DNA of 64,000 bases. Source: Conexibacter sp. CPCC 205762 (GTDB lineage: Bacteria; Actinomycetota; Thermoleophilia; Solirubrobacterales; Solirubrobacteraceae). Below the pieces are notes generated by a model that ran no database searches, was not told the DNA's origin, and saw only the letters and a program-made list of their open reading frames with translations. The stretch's first letter is position 1. The number at the start of each line of letters is the position of its first letter. The translations under genes were made by a program, and so were the position numbers. The DNA is taken from NCBI RefSeq assembly GCF_030646155.1, contig NZ_JAUTDN010000003.1, forward strand, positions 124,001 through 188,000, given 5' to 3'. Below, piece by piece: positions 16,733-24,731 of this stretch.

Positions 16733-17857
16733 TCACGTCGTCAGCGTCAGCTCCCGCCGCGACGCCTCCGGCGCGAGCAGGGCGAGCAGCCGCTGCGCCT
16801 CCTGCTCCAGGCCGGGCGCGTCGCGCTCGCCGGTCAGCGCGCGCAGCGTCAGCGTCGCGACGCCGTCGCGCTCGTCGTGGCGCCAGATCCCCGCGACCTG
16901 GCCGTCGACCAGGTAGGTCGCCTCGACCTCGCCGTTCTTGCCGCCCTTGACGACGTCGGCGAAGCCGGCCGGCAGGATCCGCGTTCTGTCGCGGTGGGAG
17001 ATCACCGCCGCGTCCCATTTCGGCAGGAAGCGCACGGGCGGCTGCTCGTCCTCCTGCGGCAGCGGCGCCCGCGGCAGGTCGAACAGCTCGCGCCCGCGCG
17101 CGTCGGTCAGGCGCCGCGGCGAGAGCGCCGCCAGCGCGGGGTCGAGCTGGTGGTAGCGCAGGAACGTGAAGGCGGCGAGGTCCTCGCGCGTCGCGGGGCC
17201 GAACGCGGCGAGGTAGTCGCGCACCAGCGCGACCGTGCCGGCGGCGGCCGCGTCGTCGTCGGCCTCGCTCGCCGCGTCCTCCCGCAGCACGAGCGAGAAC
17301 TTGCCGTGCTGACGCCACAGCCCCGACGGGATCACGTGCACGAGCGGCAGCGACATGCGCGCGTAGTCGAGCAGCATGCTCGGCTCGCCGATCGCGTCGC
17401 CGACGAGCGCGCGCGTGCGCGCGCGCAGCTCGTCGGTCGTGCGCGGCTGCCGCAGATACGAGCGCAGCGCGCCGGCCAGCTCCGGCGCACGCTCGGCCAG
17501 CTCCGGCACGCGTCCGTCGCGCATCCGCCGCGCCTGCCGCAGCCATGCCGCCGCGTAGGCCGGAAAGGCGTCGGCGTGGACGAGATGGAGCGTGCCGCGC
17601 ATCAGCGTCGCCTTGACGACCGTCCCGCGCCGCAGCGACCGTTCGAGGTCGCCGATCGCGAAGCCGTCGAGGCGGGCGTGGAGGGCGAGGTACGGCGACG
17701 GCGAGTACTGCGCCTGCAGCGCGACGAGCCGGCGCACCGCCTGCGCGGCGGTCAGCGGCCGCCGCGTCAGCAGCAGCTGGCGGGCGAGCAGCGCAAGCGT
17801 CAGCTCGCGGTCGCTGAGGGTCCGTGCGCGGCTCATGAGCGACATGCTCGCAGTCAT
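16733..17857 (-). CDS. Winged-helix AlkZ-like DNA glycosylase family protein
   Basis: A 374-residue protein of the HTH_42/AlkZ-like family. It has tandem winged-helix-like segments and the Q-x-Q motif in RLVALQAQYSPSPYLALHAR near residue 50, which in AlkZ contains the catalytic glutamines that unhook interstrand crosslinks. Further family marks are RGTLHLV near 88 and FLPKWDAAVISHRDRTRILP near 268. It probably removes alkylated or crosslinked bases; many actinobacterial members are uncharacterised. The start is ATG 17857, with in-frame ATGs at 17845 and 17836 as alternatives. It is divergent from a WYL regulator with only 45 bases between. Confidence 0.8.
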   Translation of the reverse strand: MTASMSLMSRARTLSDRELTLALLARQLLLTRRPLTAAQAVRRLVALQAQYSPSPYLALHARLDGFAIGDLERSLRRGTVVKATLMRGTLHLVHADAFPAYAAAWLRQARRMRDGRVPELAERAPELAGALRSYLRQPRTTDELRARTRALVGDAIGEPSMLLDYARMSLPLVHVIPSGLWRQHGKFSLVLREDAASEADDDAAAAGTVALVRDYLAAFGPATREDLAAFTFLRYHQLDPALAALSPRRLTDARGRELFDLPRAPLPQEDEQPPVRFLPKWDAAVISHRDRTRILPAGFADVVKGGKNGEVEATYLVDGQVAGIWRHDERDGVATLTLRALTGERDAPGLEQEAQRLLALLAPEASRRELTLTT

Positions 17858-17859
17858 TC

Positions 17860-17876
17860 AGGTCAGTTTCAGACCT
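17860..17876. promoter_or_regulatory. Candidate operator between the AlkZ-like and WYL genes
   Basis: An inverted repeat AGGTC-N7-GACCT in the 45-base divergent spacer, placed to control both promoters. It is the only symmetrical element there. Confidence 0.4.
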
Positions 17877-17902
17877 CAATCGCTGCGAGACTGCGGCACA
17901 CG

Positions 17903-18910
17903 ATGAAGGAGACCTCCGCACGCCTGCTGAGACTGCTGTCGCTGCTGCAGCTGCGGCGCGAGTGGGCCGGCGCCGAGCTGGCCGACCGGCTCGGCGTGAC
18001 GCCGCGCACGATCCGCCGCGACGTCGACAAGCTGCGCGACCTCGGCTACCCGATCGACGCGACCCGCGGCGTCGCCGGCGGCTACCGGCTCGGCGCCGGC
18101 GGCGAGCTGCCGCCGCTGCTGCTCGACGACGAGGAGGCGGTCGCGGTCGCGATCGGGCTGCGGACGGCGAGCGGCGGTGCCGTGACCGGGATCGAGGAGT
18201 CGTCGCTGCGCGCGCTCGCGAAGCTTGAGCAGGTGCTGCCGAGCCACCTGCGCCGGCGCGTCACCGCGCTCAGCCGCTTCACCGCCGCGCTGCCGCGCAG
18301 CGGCCCGTCGGTCGACCACGAGCTGCTGTCGACGATCGCCGCCGCGGCGCGCGACAGCGAGCGGCTGCGGTTCGGCTACCGCACCTACACGGGCGACGAC
18401 GCGCGGCGGCTGGTCGAGCCGTGCCGGCTGGTCCACATCAGCGGCATCTGGTACCTCGTCGCGTGGGACGTCGAGCGCGACGACTGGCGCACCTTCCGCG
18501 TCGACCGGATCGACGGCCGCCCGTCGCTCGACCGCCGCTTCAGCCCGCGCGAGCCGCCGGCCGCGGACGTCGCCGAGTACGTCCGCCGCAACGTCGTGCG
18601 AGCGCGCGGCCGCAAGCAGGCGCGCGTGCTGCTGCGGATGCCGCTGGCGCAGGCGCGCGAACGCGTGCCGCAGCTGGAGGCGTCGCTGACCGCAGTCGAC
18701 GCCGGCTCGTGCCTGCTCACGACCGGCTCGGAGTGGTACGGCGGGCTGGCGATCTACGTCGCCGCGCTGCGCTGCGAGTTCGAGGTGCTGGAGCCGCCCG
18801 AGTTCGTCGCCGAGATCGAGCGGCTGGCGGGCGCGTTCGGGCGCGCGGCGGCACAAGGTCCGATCCGTTCAAGACGGGAGGGCGGCGAACGGGGAGGATC
18901 GGACCCATGA
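17903..18910 (+). CDS. WYL-domain transcriptional regulator (DeoR-like HTH)
   Basis: A 335-residue regulator. The N-terminal helix-turn-helix LADRLGVTPRTIRRDVDKL is at about residues 30-48, with wing RGVAGGYRLG at about 58-67. The WYL domain (about 140-230) has LRFGYRTYTG, WYLVAWDVERDDWRTFRVDR (the signature appears as IWYLVAWD) and a WCX-type C-terminal extension (about 235-320). WYL domains bind single-stranded nucleic acid or nucleotides and often respond to DNA damage. Here the divergent partner is an AlkZ-like glycosylase, which fits. The stop overlaps the next gene by 4 bases. Confidence 0.92.
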   Translation: MKETSARLLRLLSLLQLRREWAGAELADRLGVTPRTIRRDVDKLRDLGYPIDATRGVAGGYRLGAGGELPPLLLDDEEAVAVAIGLRTASGGAVTGIEESSLRALAKLEQVLPSHLRRRVTALSRFTAALPRSGPSVDHELLSTIAAAARDSERLRFGYRTYTGDDARRLVEPCRLVHISGIWYLVAWDVERDDWRTFRVDRIDGRPSLDRRFSPREPPAADVAEYVRRNVVRARGRKQARVLLRMPLAQARERVPQLEASLTAVDAGSCLLTTGSEWYGGLAIYVAALRCEFEVLEPPEFVAEIERLAGAFGRAAAQGPIRSRREGGERGGSDP

Positions 18911-19836
18911 CCGACATCGCAGCCGCTGACAGCTTCCTCGCCACCCACGCGCGCGTGCTCGAGCGACACCGGCTCGCGCTGCTGCTCGGCCGGCCCGGCG
19001 CGGCCGCCGCGGTCGTCGCCTCCGTCGGCGCCTACCGCAACGCCGACGGCGGCTTCGGCTGGGGGCTCGAGCCCGATCTGCGCGCTGCCGGCAGCCAGCC
19101 GGCCGGCGCCTACTCCGCCTTCGAGCTGTTCGCCGAGCTGGCCGAGCACGCAGACCCGGCCGCCGACGCCGAGGCGCTGGCCGCCGCCCGCGCGCTCGCG
19201 ACCGGCCTCGCCGACTGGGCCGACACCGTCGCGCTCGACGGCGGCGCGCTGCCGTTCTCGCTCGCGGGCGCCGCCGACGCGCCTGGGACCGCCCCGTGGT
19301 GGGCCGGCGCCGACCCGGCCGAGCCGTCGCTCCACATCACGGCCGGGATCCTCAGACTGGCCCATCTCAGCGGCCTCGCCGGCGATCACCCGTGGGTCGA
19401 GGCGGCGACCGTCTGGACGCTGGAGCAGGTCGCCGCCAGCGACGGCCCGCCGCCCGGCGGCGGCTACACGCTCGCGTTCGTGCTCGGGCTGCTCGACGCG
19501 CTCGCGCCGGAGCGGCCGGCGGCGCAGGCCGAGCTGGAGCGGATGGCCGCGCTCGTCCCGGCCGACGGCGCCCTGCGCCCCGGCGGCGAGGACGACGACG
19601 AGCGGCTGCGGCCGCTGAGAGTCTCGCCCTCGCCGCGGCGGCCGCTGCGCGCGCTGATGCCGGCCGAGGCGATCGCCGCCGACCTCGCCGCGCTCGCGCA
19701 GGAGCAGAGAGAGGACGGCGGCTGGACGGTCGACTTCCCCTCCTCCTCGCCGGCGGCCGCGGTCGAGTGGCGCGGGATCGCGACGATCGAGGCGCTCACG
19801 CTGCTGCGCGACAACGGCGCGCTCGCGACGCCGTGA
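18907..19836 (+). CDS. Prenyltransferase/terpenoid-cyclase toroid-fold protein, function unknown
   Basis: A 309-residue, cytoplasmic-looking protein. Repeats of the QW/toroid type can be seen: ASVGAYRNADGGFGWGLEPD near residue 38 and ALAQEQREDGGWTVDFP near 262, both with the aromatic-rich GGFGW or GGWT core. The fold is that of squalene cyclases and prenyltransferase beta subunits. The DXDD cyclase acid motif is not evident, so it may bind rather than cyclise. The start codon overlaps the WYL regulator stop (ATGA), so the two are translated together and probably act together. Confidence 0.75.
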   Translation: MTDIAAADSFLATHARVLERHRLALLLGRPGAAAAVVASVGAYRNADGGFGWGLEPDLRAAGSQPAGAYSAFELFAELAEHADPAADAEALAAARALATGLADWADTVALDGGALPFSLAGAADAPGTAPWWAGADPAEPSLHITAGILRLAHLSGLAGDHPWVEAATVWTLEQVAASDGPPPGGGYTLAFVLGLLDALAPERPAAQAELERMAALVPADGALRPGGEDDDERLRPLRVSPSPRRPLRALMPAEAIAADLAALAQEQREDGGWTVDFPSSSPAAAVEWRGIATIEALTLLRDNGALATP

Positions 19837-19843
19837 GCGGCCG

Positions 19844-20401
19844 CTATCTGTGGCGTCTGCGGGTGGCGACGCCCGCCGGGCATCTCGACGTCGCCGGGAT
19901 GCTCGTCGCCGCCCCGGCGCCGGCCGAGCCGCCGTCGACGTAGACCGGGTAGGTCGTCCCCGCGCCCTGCGTCGACGGGATCCGGCTGAGCCCCGCCAGG
20001 CAGTACGTCTGGTGTCTGCTGGGCTTGATCGTCTCGCTGCAGCGGGTGCGGAAGTACGGGCCCTCCTGGTACTCCGGCGAGCTGCTCTTGCCGGCCGCTC
20101 TGCAGAGCGCCTTGGGGCGCAGCTTCGTCGCCGCCGTGCCCGACCAGACGTCGAACCGCTTGACGGTCGTGTTGCTCGGCGCGAAGACGGTGACGACGAA
20201 CGTGCCGGAGCCGTCGGTCGTCGGCTGCACCGTCGCGCAGAGTCCCTGCAGCGGGACCTTGCAGTACGACGCCGGCTTCGGGCCGTGTCTGGTCAGCGGC
20301 GTCGCGCCGACGTCCTCGGCGCCGGCGACCGCGGGCGCGACGGCGAGCGCGCCCGTCGCCAGCAGGCCGACGGCCGACATCGCCGCCCTCCGCTTCGTCA
20401 T
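19844..20401 (-). CDS. Secreted protein of unknown function
   Basis: A 185-residue protein with a clear Sec signal (MTKRRAAMSAVGLLATGALA, cleavage near AVAGA-ED at about 28). The mature part has six or more cysteines (SYCKV, GLCAT, ALCRA, TRCSE, TYCLA, SRCPA), which suggests disulfide-bonded extracellular structure. I recognise no domain. Its start codon lies only 12 bases from the start codon of the divergent LuxR gene. An in-frame ATG at codon 8 is a possible alternative. Confidence 0.75.
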   Translation of the reverse strand: MTKRRAAMSAVGLLATGALAVAPAVAGAEDVGATPLTRHGPKPASYCKVPLQGLCATVQPTTDGSGTFVVTVFAPSNTTVKRFDVWSGTAATKLRPKALCRAAGKSSSPEYQEGPYFRTRCSETIKPSRHQTYCLAGLSRIPSTQGAGTTYPVYVDGGSAGAGAATSIPATSRCPAGVATRRRHR

Positions 20402-20413
20402 GCTGCTGAGCGC

Positions 20414-21196
20414 ATGGATGAACTGTCCGAAGACGATCCTGCGCTCGCGTTCGTCGGTGAGATTCACGGCTACCTCGGGATCAGGGAGTTTCGCGCCGGT
20501 CTGCTCGACGCGCTGATGCGGCTCGTGCCCTCGGAGTGGGCGTCGCTGAACGAGCTGGGACGGACCACGGACGAGGTCGTCTTCGTCGCCTCGCCCGTGC
20601 CGCCCGCGGAGTACGGCGAGGCGTTCATGCGGCTGGCCGGGCAGAACCCGCTGGTCGAGCGGTTCCTGCGCACGCTCGACGGGCGGCCGTACCGCTTCTC
20701 CGACGTCGTCACGCGGGAGCAGCTGCACGCGCTCGAGCTGTACCGCGAGGTCTACGCGCAGATCCGCGTCGAGCACCAGATCGCGTTCGTCGTCGAGACG
20801 GCGCCCGAGCGGTTCCTCGCCGTCGCGCTCAGCCGCCACGACCCGGACTACAGCGACGCCGAGCGGGCGCTGCTGGGCCGGCTGCGGCCGGCGATCATCC
20901 AGGCTCACCGCCACGCCGTCGCGCAGACGCGGCTGCTGAGGGGCGTGACACGCGAGCAGGCGCAGCGGCTGCTGAGCGCAGCGCTGCGCGACGCCGGCCT
21001 GACCGCGCGCGAGGCCGACGTCGTCAGCCTGCTGGCCGTCGGCCACTCGATCGCATCGCTGGCGCAGCGGCTGGAGATCAGCGCCCGCACGGTCAACAAG
21101 CATCTGCAGACCGGCTACCGCAAGCTCGGGGTGACCGGCAAGTCGGCGGCGGCCGCGGCGGCGTGGGCGCTCGCCGAGCGCCTCGACGCTGCGTGA
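20414..21196 (+). CDS. LuxR-family transcriptional regulator
   Basis: A 260-residue protein. An N-terminal GAF-like or otherwise unassigned sensor part (about residues 1-185) is followed by a C-terminal LuxR helix-turn-helix (about 195-255): LTAREADVVSLLAVGHS, then LEISARTVNKHLQTGYRKLGV. No receiver domain is seen. It is divergent from a small secreted protein. The start at ATG 20414 leaves only a 12-base spacer, so its promoter must lie within the neighbouring gene, or the true start is further in. Confidence 0.88.
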   Translation: MDELSEDDPALAFVGEIHGYLGIREFRAGLLDALMRLVPSEWASLNELGRTTDEVVFVASPVPPAEYGEAFMRLAGQNPLVERFLRTLDGRPYRFSDVVTREQLHALELYREVYAQIRVEHQIAFVVETAPERFLAVALSRHDPDYSDAERALLGRLRPAIIQAHRHAVAQTRLLRGVTREQAQRLLSAALRDAGLTAREADVVSLLAVGHSIASLAQRLEISARTVNKHLQTGYRKLGVTGKSAAAAAAWALAERLDAA

Positions 21197-21323
21197 CGCT
21201 GCCGGCGGGCAGGGGGCTTCGACGCGGGCCATCGGGCGACCCTACCGTGCGCAGCGCCGCGACCTACGCGTTTTCCGGAACCCTGCTGCGGCACGCGCGC
21301 CGCGGCCCGTCTACGCTCGCCCG

Positions 21324-21869
21324 ATGCTCACCGGGAGAACCACCGCCGCGCGTGCGTCACGCCTCGCCGCGCTCGTCATGCCCGTCGTGTTGATCGCCGC
21401 CGTGACGGCGGCGCTGCCCGCCGGCGCCGCCGCGAAGGCGAAGACGATCAGACCGCTGCCGGGCCGCTTCGCCGGCCGCTGCCAGCACCCCAAGCAGCGC
21501 GAGATCAACAACTGCCCGGACGTGCTGCTGAGCTCCTCGACGCCGACGACCCAGCTCTACTTCCAGCTCGCCAAGACGTACTGCACGGGACTGGAGAAGG
21601 AGGCGCCGGGGGTCTGGAGCTTCGTCCCCGAGGTCACCTTCAAGCAGGGGCATTTCTCGCGCAGATTCGTCTACGACAACATGATCCCCGGCCACCACCA
21701 GGACGCGGGGGCGATCGAGGTCGCCTTCACGCTCACCGGCAGATACACCGCGAGCAACCGCCTGCGGGTCGTGATCGCCGGCAAGGTGACCAGCGCGTTC
21801 GCGCCGAACGACAGCTGCAAGGGCGTGAGGTTCAGAGAGGTGCACACGCTCTCGCACGTCAACTACTGA
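21324..21869 (+). CDS. Secreted protein of unknown function
   Basis: A 181-residue protein with an N-terminal signal (RLAALVMPVVLIAAVTAALP, cleavage near AGAAA). The mature part has CQHPKQREINNCPD, a third Cys in TYCTG and a fourth in DSCKG. No known domain is recognised. It resembles in style the other small cysteine-containing secreted proteins of this window. The stop overlaps the stop region of the convergent SRPBCC gene by 7 bases. Confidence 0.72.
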   Translation: MLTGRTTAARASRLAALVMPVVLIAAVTAALPAGAAAKAKTIRPLPGRFAGRCQHPKQREINNCPDVLLSSSTPTTQLYFQLAKTYCTGLEKEAPGVWSFVPEVTFKQGHFSRRFVYDNMIPGHHQDAGAIEVAFTLTGRYTASNRLRVVIAGKVTSAFAPNDSCKGVRFREVHTLSHVNY

Positions 21870-22375
21870 CCGCGAGCGGCCGTTCGGCGGCGAGGTGCGG
21901 CGGCCGTGCGCGTCAGCCGCACCCAGCGGCCGAGCCGGCGCGGCTGCCATGCGCGGCCCGCGAGCGTCGCCTCGGCGCGGTCGAGCCCGTCCTCGATCAG
22001 CGCGTCGTGGAGCCAGCGGATCGCGAGCGGCCACAGCAGCCGCATGCGCCCGCGCGGGCGGCCGGCCAGCACGTGCCGCAGAACCGTCTCGCCCTCGACG
22101 GTCGTCACCTCGAACCAGTGGTGGCCGTCGACGATCCGCGGGTCGAAGCGGAAGCAGGCGCGGCGGCCGGGCTCGTAGTCGCTGACCGCGTAGCGGATCG
22201 GCCCGTGGCCGCCGCGCGCGCCGACCTCCAGCCCCGGGTCGAGCCGCAGCGGCGGCCAGCGCGCCGCCGGCCACAGGGCAGCCGCCTCACGCCCGTCGGC
22301 GAGCGAGTCGATCAGCGCGCCGGCCGCCTGCGGCGTCGTCCCGGGCAGCGCGCGCTCGTGCAGGTTCACGATCAT
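21863..22375 (-). CDS. SRPBCC/START-fold protein
   Basis: A 170-residue protein of the polyketide-cyclase-like ligand-binding fold. It contains GPIRYAVSDYEPGRRACFRF near residue 60 and the hydrophobic-pocket strand HHWFEVTTVEGETVLRHVL near 85. Members bind lipids or hydrophobic metabolites. It is divergent from a TetR regulator, and its ATG coincides with the edge of the first of three TetR-like operators, so repression by that regulator is likely. Confidence 0.75.
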   Translation of the reverse strand: MIVNLHERALPGTTPQAAGALIDSLADGREAAALWPAARWPPLRLDPGLEVGARGGHGPIRYAVSDYEPGRRACFRFDPRIVDGHHWFEVTTVEGETVLRHVLAGRPRGRMRLLWPLAIRWLHDALIEDGLDRAEATLAGRAWQPRRLGRWVRLTRTAAAPRRRTAARGQ

Positions 22376-22430
22376 AGAACGGCATTCTAGAATTAAGTTC
22401 TAGTCCGAGTGCAAATAGAATGTCGTTCCA
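22375..22430. promoter_or_regulatory. TetR operator array (three TAGAA-N5-TTCTA sites)
   Basis: Three 15-base elements TAGAA-N5-TTCTA fill the divergent spacer: 22375-22389, 22388-22402 (sharing TA) and 22416-22430 (ending TTCCA). In addition, AACGGCATTCTA at 22378-22389 is repeated inverted as TAGAATGTCGTT at 22416-22427. The spacer is strikingly AT-rich for this genome. Confidence 0.65.
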
Positions 22431-23072
22431 ATGACGCCCTCGACGAGCCGGCCGGCGGCGAGACCGGCAGCAGCGGTGCCCGCGACCGCGCGCGGCGCCG
22501 ACCGCCGCCAGGCGATCCTCGACGCGGCGCTCGCCGTCTTCCTCGAACGTGGCTTCGACGCCGCCACGATCGAGGCCGTGCGCGACCGCTCCGGCGCCAG
22601 CACCGGCTCGATCTACCACTTCTTCGGCAGCAAGGAGCGGCTCGCGGCCGCGCTCTACGGCAGCGCGCTGGCCGACTACGAGCAGGGGGTCGTCGCGCTG
22701 CTGGCGCCCGACCCGGCGCCGGCGGCCGGCGTGCGCGCGCTCGTCCGCCACCACCTCCGCTGGGTCGAGCAGAGACCGGAGCTGGCGCGCTTCCTGTTCG
22801 CCCGCCGCAGCTCGGCCGTGCGCGCCGCCAGCGCCGACGAGGTCGAGCGGATCAACGCCCGCGCCGCCGACGCGCTCGCCGCCTGGGCCGCCCCGCACGT
22901 GCGCGCCAAGCACCTGCGCAGACTGCCGCCGGAGCTGTTTCGCGCGATCCTGCTCGGCCCCGCGCAGGAGTTCGCCCGCGCCTGGCTGCGCGACGCCGCC
23001 GACAGCACGATCGAGCAGGCGACGCGCGCCTTCGGCGCCGCCGCGGTGGCGGCGCTGGTGCTGGACGCGTAG
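22431..23072 (+). CDS. TetR-family transcriptional regulator
   Basis: A 213-residue protein. The TetR helix-turn-helix spans about residues 25-70: ILDAALAVFLERGFDAATIE and SGASTGSIYHFFGSKERLAA. The C-terminal ligand and dimer domain is all-helical. It is divergent from an SRPBCC protein across an operator-rich spacer. The start at ATG 22431 immediately follows the third operator copy. Confidence 0.93.
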   Translation: MTPSTSRPAARPAAAVPATARGADRRQAILDAALAVFLERGFDAATIEAVRDRSGASTGSIYHFFGSKERLAAALYGSALADYEQGVVALLAPDPAPAAGVRALVRHHLRWVEQRPELARFLFARRSSAVRAASADEVERINARAADALAAWAAPHVRAKHLRRLPPELFRAILLGPAQEFARAWLRDAADSTIEQATRAFGAAAVAALVLDA

Positions 23073-23073
23073 C

Positions 23074-23096
23074 CGCCGCGCCGACCGCGCGCGGCG
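23074..23096. terminator. Hairpin between convergent tetR and aminotransferase genes
   Basis: CGCCGCGC and GCGCGGCG form a perfect 8-bp stem around a 7-base loop. It sits in the 33-base gap between the two convergent stops. Confidence 0.5.
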
Positions 23097-23105
23097 ACCC
23101 GCGCG

Positions 23106-24488
23106 CTACAGCAGGTCCGGCAGCGCGCGGTCGTCGCCGAGCGGGGCCCAGCCGTCGGCGCCCTTGGCGTAGGCGTGGCGGCTGCCCTCGCGCACGAGGC
23201 GGGCGAGCGCGTCGGCGAGCCGCTCGACGTCGGCGGCGGCGGTGCCGACGCCGAAGGAGGCGCGCAGGGCGCCGCCGCCGAAGCCGAGCCGGCTCAGCAG
23301 CTGGTGAGCGCAGAAGCGGCCGTCGCGGACGCCGACGCCGTGCTCGGCCGACAGGTAGGCGCCGACGTGGCCGGGCTCAAAGCCGTCGACCGCGAAGCAG
23401 ACGGTGCCGATCGCCTCCTCGCTGTCGGCCCAGATCTGCCCGACGCGAACGCCGTCGATCCGCGTCAGGCGCGCCAGCAGCACGTCGCGCAGCGAGCGGT
23501 CGTGGGCCTCCAGCGCGCCGGCCGGCAGCGCGTCGAGCGTGTTGCAGGCCTCGGCGATCGCGACCGCGCCGAGCAGGTTCGGCGTGCCGGCCTCGTGGCG
23601 CGCCGGGCCGTCGTGCCAGTCGGTCCCCTCCCACGTCACCTCGCGCACCGCGCCGCCGCCGGCCAGCCACGGCTGCGCGCCGTCGAGCCAGTCGCGGCGG
23701 CCGACGAGCGCTCCGGCGCCATAGGGGGCGTACAGCTTGTGGCCGGAGAGCGCGAGGTAGTCGGCGCCGAGCGCGGCGAGGTCGACGCGCACGTGCGGCG
23801 CCAGCTGGGCGGCGTCGATCGCGATCCGCGCGCCGGCGTCGTGCGCGAGCGCGACCAGCTCGGGCAGCGGCAGCAGCTCGCCGGTGACGTTGGAGGCGCC
23901 GGTGATCGCGAGCAGCGCGGTCGGCCGCTCCGCGAGCGCGGCCCGCAGCCGCGCGAGCGTCTCCGTCAGCGTCGGCGCGACGGCGACGGCGGTGTGCTCG
24001 CGGCGACGCCACGGCAGCAGGTTGGCGTGGTGCTCGCTGTCGAGGAAGACGACCTGGCCGGCGCCGGCCGGGATCGCGCCGGCCAACAGGTTGAGCGCGT
24101 CGGTCGTGTTGCGGGTGAAGACGACCTCGTGGTCGGCGCCCGCGCCGACGAAGCCGGCGAGCGTCTGCCGCGCCTGCTCGTAGAGCGCGGTGCTGACGCG
24201 CGCCGGCAGGCCCGAGCCGCGGTGGACCGAGCCGTAGTAGGGCAGCACGCGCGTGACGCGCTCGGCGACCGTCGTCAGCGCCGGCGCGGTCGCGCCGTAG
24301 TCGAGGTTGGCGTAGCGCGCCTCGCCACCGCCGACGAGCGGCACGCGCAGCTCACCGCCGACGACCGGCAGCAGCGCGCCGCCGGGCGCGTGCGGCCGCA
24401 GCGCGGCGGTCGGGCGCAGACGGGCCTCGCCACCGCCGGGGCGAACGGCGATGCGACGGGACGACGGAGCGAACGGTGCGATCGACAT
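23106..24488 (-). CDS. Class V aminotransferase, cysteine desulfurase-like (SufS/CsdA type)
   Basis: A 460-residue PLP enzyme. The PLP lysine is in ALSGHKLYAPYGAG. The phosphate-binding region NTTDALNLLAG and the aspartate in RIAIDAAQLAPH are typical. A cysteine in VRDGRFCAHQL occupies the place of the SufS/CsdA catalytic Cys. It would release sulfur from cysteine or act on a related substrate. The start at ATG 24488 follows a GAGAGG ribosome site. A SAM-IV riboswitch lies just upstream and metNIQ precedes it, so the gene belongs to methionine/cysteine sulfur balance. The N-terminal 50 residues are an extra extension compared with SufS. Confidence 0.85.
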   Translation of the reverse strand: MSIAPFAPSSRRIAVRPGGGEARLRPTAALRPHAPGGALLPVVGGELRVPLVGGGEARYANLDYGATAPALTTVAERVTRVLPYYGSVHRGSGLPARVSTALYEQARQTLAGFVGAGADHEVVFTRNTTDALNLLAGAIPAGAGQVVFLDSEHHANLLPWRRREHTAVAVAPTLTETLARLRAALAERPTALLAITGASNVTGELLPLPELVALAHDAGARIAIDAAQLAPHVRVDLAALGADYLALSGHKLYAPYGAGALVGRRDWLDGAQPWLAGGGAVREVTWEGTDWHDGPARHEAGTPNLLGAVAIAEACNTLDALPAGALEAHDRSLRDVLLARLTRIDGVRVGQIWADSEEAIGTVCFAVDGFEPGHVGAYLSAEHGVGVRDGRFCAHQLLSRLGFGGGALRASFGVGTAAADVERLADALARLVREGSRHAYAKGADGWAPLGDDRALPDLL

Positions 24489-24491
24489 GCT

Positions 24492-24531
24492 GGACCTCTC
24501 GGGGTTCGATGGGACCCGACAGATCAGGTCC
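24492..24531 (-). promoter_or_regulatory. Riboswitch expression platform sequestering the ribosome site
   Basis: On the minus strand, GGACCT (24526-24531) can pair with AGGTCC (24492-24497), which includes the end of the GAGAGG ribosome site (24495-24500), or with GGTCC at 24512-24516. The two pairings exclude each other. This suggests that SAM binding shifts the RNA between open and closed ribosome-site states. Confidence 0.5.
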
Positions 24532-24561
24532 ACGTCTTGCCGCAGATCCGCCATCGAAGAC

Positions 24562-24660
24562 GGCCTGCGCGGCCTGGTCCTCACCCGGGGCACCCCTACA
24601 TGGAGAAGGGTTGCCGGCCAGCAAGCCGGGGCTTGACGCTGGCGCTCGTGACCGCGACGA
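24562..24660 (-). promoter_or_regulatory. SAM-IV riboswitch aptamer
   Basis: The minus strand carries the conserved SAM-IV order. GGTCACGAGC pairs through GGTC with GACC at 24576-24579 (P1). It is followed by GCCAGC/GCTGGC (P2) and the core GTCAAGCCCCGGCTTGCTG, then CCGGCAACCC and GGGGTGCCCCGGGTGA. This class binds S-adenosylmethionine and is known from Actinobacteria, where it controls methionine and sulfur genes. The RNA lies in the gap between metQ and the class V aminotransferase and reads toward the latter. Confidence 0.88.
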
Positions 24661-24731
24661 AAGGTAGCAGCCGCGAGCGCCTTGTCAACCGATGTGGTCG
24701 AGAATTCGCCCCCGTCTGGACGAACGGCCGA

